Assembly: GCA_032358165.1 (NCBI GenBank)
Contig: JAALGY010000033.1
Coordinates: 682,001-746,000 of the forward strand
Direction: 5' to 3'
DNA from: Diplosphaera chodatii
Lineage: Eukaryota > Chlorophyta > Trebouxiophyceae > Prasiolales > Stichococcaceae
DNA: 64,000 nucleotides
Made by a program: the position numbers and the translations under genes. Below the pieces are notes generated by a model that did not search any database, had not been told where the DNA came from, and was given only the letters and a program-made list of their open reading frames with translations. Position 1 is the stretch's first letter, and each line of letters begins with the position of its first letter. Positions 48,201-59,154 of the stretch are shown here, in pieces.

Positions 48201-49197
48201 AGGAGCAAACGCTGGCATGGGCATGCAGCATGATGCTCACCCCGAGATGAGCAGGCTGGCTTGGTCGAACTCCTTCTCCTTCCCTGGATGCACACAATCA
48301 CATCATCAGGTGTACTGCGGACATGTCAATCGCAGTCCTCCACATATGTCAACCTGGTACCGTGCAGAGCATCGGCGCACCAGCCATTGTTGACAGAATC
48401 GGGGGCCGCTCGTGGTTGCGCATGTTGACGGCTCTCATGCCCACTGGATCCTCAACAACCACCAAGATAGTGCCGCCTTGCCACACCTGCACAGTACCGC
48501 TGATATCATACCTCCGTTTACACTATATGTTTGCCATTGCTGCATGATCGTGGACCTGATGTTTCTTGTGAACTGTGGATGTGCGCTGGACTTGGAGTCT
48601 GCAGGAACCAGGCACAGATGGTATGAATCTGCATGTGCAGCCTGTGCACGAAAATGCTCACCTTGAACACCGGTCCATACTCGCGCGCAAACGCCTGCAT
48701 TGCCTCAGGCAGCCCCATGCTCATCATCTGGATCAGGTTGCCAACCATCCAGGTCGGCGGGGGCCCTACACATCAGCACAGGGGCTGAGCAGCTGCAGCA
48801 AGGTGAACCATGGCCAAGAGGCAGGACGCGCTCATGTCAGGCGAGCCACCAGCCAGCCTCAAATCTGATCGGAAGGCCTTCATGCGCGTGCCTGGGATGT
48901 GCCGGTATTGCCATCGCTTGATTGGGTGGAAGCCGTAGATCACCAGCGCCTGCGAGTGGAGGCATGCACACATGCTTGGCCTGCCTCAGTACGCATTACA
49001 CCTGCCAAGGTACGGTCGGGCTCATGTGATAGCATTGACCGTATGCACTCGGTCAAGCTGGCCCGGCATCGGCGGAACCATGGGCTGCACGGTTTCTGAT
49101 GGTGGCACATGCGCACCAGCACTGCTGCAAGCGCCAGGTACCCCATGCTGCCGCTGACATGATGCAAAGCACCCTGTGCTGCGCCTGTGATGCTCAT
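45288..49197 (-). CDS. cytochrome P450 monooxygenase 2
   Basis: Second member of the array. The ATG at 49197 starts MSITGAAQGALHHVSGSMGY and a membrane anchor, followed across an intron by ALVIYGFHPIKRWQYRHIPG. Key segments in order: GPPPTWMVGNLIQMM, FAREYGPVFK, VWQGGTILVVVEDPVG, IWRLFGCLTMEVICSTALG, the I-helix AGYETTASALAF (~46550), ExxR in FNEALRL (~46290), FVPERFLD (~45810), and the heme loop from SPFGD plus GGRSCVGLRFAKAEAK (~45580). It ends SPKHGVMVTVHPRP. An intron splits the segment after PPAAFG (46255), as in gene 3 but not in genes 1 and 4. All catalytic landmarks are intact, so the gene appears functional. Confidence 0.92.
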
Positions 49198-49945
49198 GTT
49201 CCGCCTCACAGCTCCACAGGCATCAGCGACAGGACCTGTTCATTCACCGACGTGTACAGGTTGGCAGTGAGTTCTTGATGCTGCGCACAGGTGACCTGTT
49301 TGCAATCTACGCTATTTCAGACCATCGTTGAGCCTCTGTGAAGCCTATGACGATGCCTCGTGGGCCTGCAGCTCCATTGCGGAAGCCATCGGCCATCTGC
49401 ACCCACCTGAATGTCAGTCCCAAGAATCGGCTTTGGACCGCTTTTGTGCAGCCACACACAGTGGCTATCTGTACTGCATGCAAGCAGTGTCAACAGCGGC
49501 TCCAGAAGCTGGAGAGAACGGGGTAGAAGCGCTTGGTTGCAGTGGAGACATGCATGCATGCCTGCTTCAGTGTACGACAGCTCATGCCACGACTGCATGA
49601 TGAGATGAGGCCAGCCTACCACCATCTGGAGCATCTTTGATTGGCCCTCAATCTCATTACATCTGCGTGTTCAACCTACAGCTGGGTGTTGCACATAGAA
49701 ATTGCTCGAAATGTTGTAAGCCATGCCATGCGGGTGCTTCATGCTTTGCCCGAAAACATGCAAGCATGATGCTGCAATGCATCAAGTGCCCCATGCCAAC
49801 CTGCCACATAGGGCTGGTGGATGTCAGTTGTTGACCAAAGTTGGGTGCACAGTCTTCAAGCAACCTCAATCCATCCCGTCCTGCCCTATCAAAACTGCGC
49901 ACATGCTGTCGGTGCTGCTGGCATGGCTGTGGCTGTGCGTCCCAG
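49198..49945. promoter_or_regulatory. intergenic region upstream of P450 gene 2
   Basis: Between the head-to-tail genes 2 and 3; promoter of gene 2 plus 3' UTR of gene 3. No convincing motif or coding frame. Confidence 0.35.
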
Positions 49946-52900
49946 TCAGCCTCGCGGGTGCACGGTCGCTTTGATGCCGTTCTTCGGCGAGAAGCTGACG
50001 CCGCCGCTGATCTCCAACACCTCCTGGCCCGGCAGCAAGCGCAGCGTGACGTGCTGGTACAGCCGTATCAGCGCGATCTGCGGGCAGAGCGTGTCATCTT
50101 ACAGTGTTATCAGGCCAGTTGCATGGTGCGGCTAGCCTGCTGCTGACGAAGTGTGGTGGAAGCACATGTGACACCTCGGCCCAGTGGAAGCCCAGCAGTT
50201 CAGAGGCTGATGCTACAAGAGCACTGTGAGAGGTGCGGAGATTGACAATCGGTCAGTGACGCACCTTTGCCTCCGCTTGAGCGAGGCGCATGCCGACACA
50301 AACGCGCCCACCCTACGGTGCAGCCAGATAAACCCTTTGCACGCATTGAGAGGAGCAACCTTACGATACGACCAGCTGCAGCCCAATATGGGTCTCCATC
50401 CCGCAGACTCGATGCTTACGTCGCCAAACGGTGCGAATGGCAGGGTGCTGGCGGTCTTGGCGCCCAGGAAGCGCTCGGGTGCAAACTTCTCAGGATCCTT
50501 CCAGTACTTGGGGTTCCGGTGGTAAGCGTACATGGCGGTCTGCAAGCCAAGGTCGCAAGAGTTGTGGTGGTTCGTCAAACCGCGTATGGGATGTACATGC
50601 AGCTCTCAAGCAGTGCATACACTGGTCGGCCGCCGGTGGTGTGGCAACTCAGACTCACGCTGATGTGCCAGTCCTTGCGGATCTTGAAGCCACAGACATC
50701 CTGGTCTTCGCGTGCCAGGCGCAGGGTGCCTGCAAAGCAGCGACCACCAATCCCTGTTGCACGCCATACCATTTCACTGAGATCAGTGTGACTATCGACG
50801 ATGGGCTGGATGTCTCCAGGCTAGCGCCCAGTTTGCTGCCGAGTTGCCATGTAGGTATTGCGTTGCACAAGCAAGAACTCACCCAGACTGGCTGGAGGAC
50901 ACAGCCGCAGCGTCTCACAGAACACAGCATCGAGGTACGGCAACTGCATCACAGCGTGAGCGCTCTTAAGTCTTTTCTGACACTGACAGCAACAGCATGT
51001 GTGCAATGTACAGAAGATGTTGTGATGGTCACACGATCAGCATGCAGCCAGTGTCGTCGCCATGTGTTGCTGTGCATGCACCTGGTCCAGATCCTCCAGC
51101 GTGGGCACGCGGTCCCGGCCAAAGGCGTCGATCTCTGCTAGCAGCTTGGCCTCCGCCTCGGGGTTTTTGGCGACATGATACACCGTGAACGCCAAGGAGG
51201 ACGCTGTTGTTTCGTAGCCAGCCAGGAGGAAGGTGTTGACCTGTGACGCCACCTGCATTGCAGGTCTTGCAATACTGACACTGCAGTAGTCACCAGGCAG
51301 CTGATAGCTGCTGCACACAGATGTGCAAGTGGGGCCAGTTGCAGGTCATGGAAAGCAGCCTCGAGTCACGTTATGGCCAAGGTCGAGTCTATTCTGCAGC
51401 GCTGATTTCACTGGACAGGCCTTGTCACGGTTCAACTGAGTCCAACCCAGCAAGCGCAGTATACCTCCATGTTGGTGAAACGGCGTCCATCAAGCAGCTT
51501 GTTGTCTGCCTCCAGCAGCTTGGCTATGAAGATGCTGTCGGGCAGGCCGTCTGGCCTGCGCAGCAGCTTGCCCAGATCTGCTTCCGCATGGCTGCCGCCT
51601 GCGCACAACATGCATTAGCAGTGAGCAAGCAGAGCAGCTCGACAATGCGCAGCTTCACCACCCACATTGGCCGTGTCTACCTGTGCAACAAGGCTAGCTA
51701 TCGGGGTTGCCTACCATTTGTGACCGCCGGCGTGAGTGTCAGCTTGCTGGGGCGCCTGCCGCTGGTGACATTGCTGCCGTCACTGCCAAGCGCCTGCATC
51801 TGCTGCTTGGTCTTCTCGATCATGCGGAAGCACAGGCTGTTCATCACACGGCGCGCCTGCAGCCATTCAATACGGAAGGGGTTGACAACAAGAAAAGCTG
51901 GTATCTTGTTGTGCACTGTGGCAGAGACAGGATACGAAATGCCGAAATTTTGACTGCACGTCTTGCACTCAGACAATGATGATACCGTTGTGACAAGCAG
52001 GGTGCGTGCAGTGGCAACCCAACAAGGATGACTCACAAATACACATCCCCAGACGGTGTGTACCTGCAGGAACCTGCCAATGGAGCGGTCAGGGAGCCAC
52101 TGGGCGAGGTAGCCTAGCACCGTGCCCAACTCCGGGAAGAGCAGCTTCAAGCCTATGTATGGCGACATGCTTGCCCCTGCACAATGTTGGTGGTGACTTC
52201 ACAGCAATTTCTCCGTGCGGCAGAATGAAAGGCATGAACGACGTTCAAGCCCTCCGCATGATGTGGCCAGGCAAGTGATGCTGTGACGAACTGGTGACTG
52301 CACACATGGTTGCACAAATGACACAGCAGCGCTTGCTCAGCACTGACCTGCAAAGCCAAAGAGGATAGCGGCGGACTTCTGCAGTTGGGCACAGTCGTCA
52401 TCCGTGTCCAGAAACTGCACAGCATCGGGTTCTGCGCTGATTGCCTTGGTGTCCCCTTGCAAAGCCTGCACGTCCATCCTGCACGCATGTTGGCAGCAGG
52501 ACCGTTTGCAACAACACCAAGTTAGGTGAGTCCATGTTCCGTGCAGCACGCAGCGTGTCACTTCGGCTGCAAACATGTAAGTGCTGCATATTCTTACCCA
52601 AGCGCTGTGGAGCAGATGACCTCCATGCTGAGGCAGCCGAACAACCGCCACATCTCTGCTGGTTCGCCGGCCTTGGCCTTGTTGGCCAGCACGTTGACCA
52701 GCCGCTCAGCACTTGCGTTCATGATGGTCGTGTACGCCCGCAGACTGCAGATCAGAATGAAACAGGTCTGCATGCTGGGTCAAACTTCTTACAAATGGTA
52801 CCACCAGACGATCATGTATATAGTCTACAAGAGAGGATGGTGTGAGGGTGGCATGGCGCACTTGTTCGGGTGGAACAGAATCTGCCATGCCTGCCTCAAC

Positions 52901-53933
52901 GACTGCCACAGCTTGCCACTGTGTTGACAGATTATTTGTAAGGCACAAGCATCTTCTCTCAGGGCGCATAGGACGACGCATACGGACATGCAAGCTGCTG
53001 GCACTTCAAGGACGAGATGTTGACCCACCCAGCGATCAGCATGCTGGCGTCATCAAAGCGCTTCTCTTTGCCTGTGCGCAGCAATATTGCCCGATGTCAT
53101 GTGCCACAGGGAGGAAGTACGGTTAAACCTGCCTGGGAGATACGCGACAACTCTTCTCACCTGAAAAGAACGTAAAGAAGCCCGGCGGACGCTCGTGATT
53201 CCGCATGTTGACAGCCCTGTGCAGGGCAAACTCAACCTGCATGAGTCCACCGACCGACCAGCGTACTGCCATGTAATGAAACAGAGGAGATGCAGCACCG
53301 CTCACCGTGCGGCAGCTGGGTCTTCGCAGATGATGATGACGCTTCCACCCTGCCAAATCTGCGGGCAAAGCACTTCGAGAGGTCAAAGATGGCTCAATTC
53401 GAGGGCATGACACTGACTTGCACCTTGCGAGCAAGCACCTTGAACAGTGGGCCATACTGCGCGGCCATCTTCTCCACGTAGAACGGGAACCCCATCGCCA
53501 CAATCCCGCCAAGATTGCCTATCAGCCATGTGGGCGGTGGACCTGGACATCAATGAAACAGTGGTGTTGGTAACTACAGCGGCATTGCAGGTCGTCAGCA
53601 GCAGCCACACCGTTTGTGACACGCAGTCTCGGCATGACACCGCAGCACTTCCGTCTTGTCGGAGGTAGTGACCTGGGATGTGTCGATACTGCCACCGCTT
53701 GACTGGATGCAGACCATAAACGAGCACCGCCTGCAGCATCCCGTGCGCCTCTCGCAATGCTGACATTGCAGGCAGTACCGAACTGTGCCAAGTGCACATT
53801 TAGAATGCCCTACCTACGGCGCTGTGTTCGATTTGGGCTTGCATATGCATGCCGTGCACTTGCTGCTCACCAGCACGAGTGCAAATGCCACGTATCCCAA
53901 GGATGCCAGAATGCCATCGGCAGACCGCAGCAT
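49946..53933 (-). CDS. cytochrome P450 monooxygenase 3
   Basis: Third array member, closest in sequence to gene 2. The ATG at 53933 begins MLRSADGILASLGYVAFALV, a membrane anchor. The next exon gives AVLVYGLHPVKRWQYRHIPG and then GPPPTWLIGNLGGIVAMGFP. Downstream are VWQGGSVIIICEDPAAARAV, EMWRLFGCLSMEVICSTALG, the I-helix AGYETTASSLAF (~51210), ExxR in FCETLRLCPPASLG (~50920), FAPERFLG (~50480) and the heme loop from APFGD plus GGRVCVGMRLAQAEAK (~50290). It ends SPKNGIKATVHPRG with the stop at 49946. The intron after PPASLG is shared with gene 2. All catalytic landmarks are present; the substrate is unknown. Confidence 0.92.
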
Positions 53934-54920
53934 GTTCACAATGTGGTCCATGGGGCGCACAGTACCCTCACACGCCTTGTTGTACGCTTTTCAACGGCCT
54001 GTTGCAGCAGCAAAGCGCATGGATCAAGGCAAGGCATGCATTTGCAAGGTTCGGACAAGCAGTGCGGATGCTGTGCTCATGCATGGTGTGCAATCAAAGC
54101 ATACAAGGTAGCAAGCCGACTGCTGTTAGCCTCGAGTTGCATGTTGTGCGGCATGTGCACCTGCCCCTGAAATTCCAGCCGGGCGAGACTGCGCTCAGAC
54201 GCCACCGTCTCAGGCGGGCCAAACGGCGTGACGACCAGTCGCTGACTCTTGAAGAAACACAGATCTGACCAGCACGCACGGTATGTCCGGAGTCATTGTC
54301 GTCGGTGCACATATCACCTAACCTCCCATCGGTCGATCTCGATCTGGTGCAACGGGTGCCACGTCACTTTGTGCAGCCTCGTGAGTGCACCGTGCTGCTC
54401 ACAGGCTTGAGCCTGTGCCGACCAGTGCTGCTGTGGGCCCAGCAGGTTAAAAAAGTTGCTAACTCAAGTCTGCCGATGCCGGTGCCATTGGAAGCTGATG
54501 GCTTGTATTCTCCGGGCAACTCTGCCAGCGGTACTATTGCATTGCGCTCGCGTGCCGCCATGTGTAGATGACATTAGCTTTACAATCAGACTCACATCAG
54601 GATGAGCTACAGACTTCACAGTACAAAATCACAGCACACACACCACTCACTGCACCGCAAAGGTTAGGCCACGAGCCCACTTACATACAAAGAAAACAGC
54701 TGCCAAGCCTCATGCATGCTGATAGACTATGCCCCTGCACAGGCGCACAACTGAACATCCTTCGCTTCACCAAGGTGCTGCTGCTGGGTCGCCGATTCAA
54801 GTCATTCCTGTCGTACGTCTACAGTGCTGCTATCGTGACATGGCATTGATGCGCTGTACCTTAGACGGATATCCGCGCACCATACACCACCAAGCGCACC
54901 GTGAAGACTTCCATCGTCCA
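53934..54920. promoter_or_regulatory. intergenic region between P450 genes 3 and 4
   Basis: Nearly 1 kb, comparatively AT-rich, with the promoter of gene 3 and the 3' UTR of gene 4. Small plus-strand frames (for example 54296-54571) have no domain and no splice context. Confidence 0.35.
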
Positions 54921-57900
54921 TCATGGCCGGCGCTGCACCAGGACCTTCACACCATGTGTGGGAGCCATCGTCAGGTTAGTGTGCACCGCCAGCGGCAGCT
55001 GACCGGGCGTCAGCTTCAGCGTGAACCGCTGGTACAGCCGGATGAGTGCAATCTGCACCAGCACAGTGTCATTTGGACCGAGGTACAGTTGCAACCGGGA
55101 ATGTGTGCTGGCAAGCAGACAGGCGAAAGACTGCAGCAGGTTCCAGCTGCTGTGCAGTTGCAGGCTGAGGTGTTAGAGTGCTCGCCTTGGCATTCGCCTT
55201 GGCAAACTTCACGCCCACACATGCTCGTCCGCCCTGTACACATTCCTGACAGCTGAGGAGTGTTCAGGGGTGGTGCTAGCTGCAGTGCATCAGTAGATGC
55301 TTGCGTTCCGTATGGCATACTGGGGCACACTCACATCGCCAAAGGCGCAGAACGCTGGCAGGGTGGATGCCCGCTCGGACTTGCTGCTTTGCGCCAGGAA
55401 CCGCTCTGGCTTGAAAGTCTGGGCGTCCTCCCAGTACTTGTCGCTGTTTTGAAATGAGAAAATAGCTGCCTGCATGTCGACCATGAGCAGCACTCAGCAC
55501 TGCCTGCCTGACGCCGCTGCAGCAGGAGCTCGCCAGGAGAACACAGGCGGTTGCGTCGAATCAGTACACGATGCTGCCCACGTTTATATATGCGCCCTTC
55601 GGAACGTCGAAGCCCCGCAGCCGCATTGGCGTGCGCGCCTCACGGATGGTGCCCAGCGATATGGGCGGCAGTAGCCGCAGCGTCTCATGCAGCACCGCAT
55701 CTAGGTAGGGAAACTGCAACACCACGCAGCAGGCGGGTGGTCAGCACCACCCCTGCCATCAAGTACGATGGTGCGAACCGCTTCGTCAGATGTGCAGCCA
55801 GCGCTTGGATACCACCACCACCAGCTTTGCATCCTACGACGACCTGGACGCCCTTCACATGCTGCAGAAATCACCTGGTCACAGTCGTCATACGTGGGTA
55901 TTGCGGCACGGCCGAAGGCATCAATCTCTGCGAGCAGCTTGTCCTCCACGTCTTGGTGCTGCGCAATGAAGTGGACAGCAAACGCTAGCATCGAGGCCGT
56001 CGTCTCATAGCCGCCCATGATGAATGTGAACGCCTGCGCCGCCACCTGCAGGGGAGCGATGCCGCCACAGCATCACGGTCAGCCGCCAGTGCACCGTGCT
56101 GGCCAGCTGACAAAGCTCATGCTGAGGTGTTGCCATGCGCCATCTGCTGCTGGAGTGGATCCGGCAGACCTCTGTATCTGTGAAACGCCGGCTGATGAGC
56201 TTGTTGTCTGACGACAGCAGGTGGCTGATGAAGCCTCCAGGCGGCGGCGAGCTGTGCTGCGGTGGCATCACCTCCCACCCATCGTCTGACCTGCAACGCT
56301 TACAGGCAAATGTGCAACACAATCTGCATGCAGCTGTAAGCCACTGCTGGGCAGAGTAAACAGCTCGAGCTCTCATTCTGCTGCGGGAGGGCACTCATGC
56401 CTCGCATCTGCATGGTACCTGGGAGTTGCACCGTCAACACCGCCGCCAGTCTGCCGTGCCTGCCTGATGAGCTTGTAGCACACCGCCCGCATCTGCCGCC
56501 GCGCCTGATGGAGCAGAAGCACATTTTTGTTTCTGGCCACCTCCACGGGCCGATTCCCAAGCGAGATGCGCACTCACATAGCGCAGCAGAAGGCCAATGA
56601 GCTGCTCAGCTGGACGCTGCAACCCACACTTGTCAGCATAGCAGCTTTGAATACACAACACTTTCTGCCAGCACGCATCTGCATGGCCTCGCCGCAGCCA
56701 CTGACCTGCAGTTGCTTACGCAGACCCTTGCCGGGCAGGTAAGTCCCCAGGAAGCGGAACAGCAGCGCAGCATCTGGAAACAGCAGGCTGCACAACGCAT
56801 ACAGCGAATCAGCCGGGCCTGCAACCACACACAAAGGGTCCTTGCAGCATGGCCCAGTGGAATGGCCTATCACGACACACACGAAGTTGACCACGCAGTG
56901 CCAAAGCACCGCGTAGCTCACCAGCGAAGGCGAACTGCACAGCCAGTGACTTGAGCAGCTGCGTGGCATCGCTGTCGCCCGCATAGAAGCTGATGTTGCG
57001 CACGTCCATGGCTGCAATCTCTGCATGGTTCCTCACCGTCTGTAGCTCAAGTCTGCGCCATGCAGGAGAGTAGGCTGCTGTCAGCACATGCTTTGGGGAC
57101 CAATCATGTTTGCGTCTGCTTGTGTGTCTCGCACAATGTTGTGCAACAAAATCAGGGAGGGCACCCAAAAGCAGTGGAGCCGACGACCTCCATGGTGAGG
57201 CAGCCAAATAGGCGCCATATCTCCACCTCCTCTCCCGTCTCAGCCTTCTGGTCCAGCACAGCTGCCAGCTGCTGGGCGCTGCAGCATTCGACAGAAACCT
57301 CTTTACATGCCTCAAACCTGCCTCTCCATGATGTCAAACCCAGTGCGACTTGGTTCAAGGCGTGTTTATGTCGCAAAGTGAGTCAGTCACCTGGCATTTA
57401 TCATGCCCCCATATGCTCGCAGCGAACTGGGTTGGAACATTGCCTGCCATGCATGCTTCAAGGACTGCCAATACTTGTCGCCCCTGCAATACAACACACT
57501 CGATCTGACAGGCGAACGGCTGCATCACTGTGGCGTAGGTGCTTGCTGCCTGCTCTGCCAGCGAGCACCCGTTGAGAAGCACAGGGGATCGCTCTCACCT
57601 TGCGAGCAGCATGCCAGCATCATCAAACCTGCGCTCCTCTCCTGTAAAGGGACGTCTTCAATGTTCATGACAGGACTGCCGGATGGCATTAGCATTGCAG
57701 GGCCTCTGGGTAGGTCGTGTGCACCCACGAAATTGAAGAAGATCGGAGGCCGATCATGGTTGTGCAAATTTGCACTCCTGGCAGCTGCTGGGTCCTCGAC
57801 AACAACGAGCACATTGCCGCCCTGCCAGATCTGCGGATGTACAGCAGGGTGTGGGTGCAGTCAGCATGCAGTGGAGACAACGCCCGATGCAGCATGACCA

Positions 57901-58297
57901 TGCATGCAACACGGTACAGCCTGCATGTGAGGGTCGGGTATGGTGTCGTCTACATACTGCTGAATTTGCCCACCTTGAACACCGGCCCATACTGCTGAGC
58001 CCACTGCTGCAGGGCCTTGGGGTAGCCAAGCTTGATGATTGGACCCAAATTGCCTATGAGCCACTGCGGCGGGGGCCCTGGAGGGGCAGATGCGCACTTC
58101 ACCTGTCATGCATGTCAATTTGACAGCTGCTGCAAAGGGAAGCGGCGGATGTGCTGGCATGCAGGCATACCTGGCAGTTTCCTGTATCTCCACCTCTGGA
58201 GAGGGTGGGAGCCATACACGATCAGGGCTGCAAGCAGGCAGCATGCGCAGCGCAGCGCCAGTGGTGCATGACCCAACAGAGTTGCGAGGAGTTGCAT
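54921..58297 (-). CDS. cytochrome P450 monooxygenase 4
   Basis: Fourth and most diverged minus-strand member. The ATG at 58297 begins MQLLATLLGHAPLALRCACC, and the anchor runs without an intron into LLAALIVYGSHPLQRWRYRK. Then come GPPPQWLIGNLGPIIKLGYP, IWQGGNVLVVVEDPAAARSA, IWRLFGCLTMEVVGSTAFG, the I-helix GGYETTASMLAF (~56010), ExxR in LHETLRLLPPISLG (~55690), FKPERFLA (~55410) and the heme loop from CAFGD plus GGRACVGVKFAKANAK (~55215). It ends APTHGVKVLVQRRP. There is no intron after PPISLG, a structure shared with gene 1. The residues before and after the I-helix (VHFIAQHQDVEDKLLAEI) differ from genes 2 and 3, so a different substrate is likely. Confidence 0.9.
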
Positions 58298-59154
58298 GCC
58301 CCGCCGACGTTGCGGTCTGCCTAGATCTGAGGTCTGCTCATTGCCTCATCTGAACTCCTCTGGCTGCGACCAGCGACATGTCGGCGTCGCTACGCCAAAC
58401 TTACTGGTGCCATTGTTCTCAGCATGCCGTGCCCGGATCCTGCGCAAGAGTGCCCAAGTTCCAGAGTGCCCTTGCCAAGCCCTTTGAGAGAGTGCGTAAT
58501 GCCCAAGGAGGCGCGCAGGTCGCTGTGTCGGTGCGCCGGGCAAAGACCCCAGGTCTTTTGGGTAATCTCCCAGCCACAGATCTTTTGAGGGAGATACTTT
58601 TGGCAGAAAGTGCGGGTGCCGCTCGTCCGCGCTGCGCAAACCTCACACTCCACATGACCTGCTAGCGTTACACGTTTCATTCTGCCAGTCAGTTGCGAGA
58701 GTCCTGACGTCGCAGCCCCAAGGCGGTGTAAAGCTCCTAACTCAGAACAGCCACTCGTGTGGCGAAGAGACAGACTCGGCGGCTTCAGGTGTGTGGGGCA
58801 CCAAGACCGGCGCGGCACGTCTCAGATGGCGCCTAGGCATTGAGACACTTCACCCATGCGGCAGCGTCCCGACAGAGCCGCGCCTGAGGGGTGCGGCCCC
58901 CATGTCCGTGAAGTGCGTTGTCAGCCTTAGCAAAGCTGGGGCACGCGCCGCAAGGTCATCACCGAAAGGTTGGTTATTCCGATGTTCTGCAGGCTCGCGA
59001 CGCGGCAGGATGCGCTGGGCGCGGAGCAGACTGTCTGCCAAGCAGGTGCGCTGGAAAGGCGGCGTGCCACACCCGCACTTGAGCTTCCTACGGGCCCTGG
59101 CGCACGTCGTAGCCTTGGGGCTGACAATATATCATTATTTTGTTCCAAGGTGAC
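58298..59154. promoter_or_regulatory. divergent region between P450 gene 4 and the histidine kinase
   Basis: Promoters for both genes should lie here. It may also contain the first exon of the histidine kinase; a plus-strand frame with an ATG at 58901 (MSVKCVVSLSKAGARAARSS) is one candidate, without family support. A minus-strand frame (58390-58818) is Cys/His/Arg-rich and unrecognised. Confidence 0.3.

Noticed and set aside
58390..58818. 142-codon minus-strand frame with Cys/His pairs upstream of P450 gene 4
   Set aside because: The Cys/His spacing fits no zinc-finger class and the frame lies in a promoter region; probably chance.
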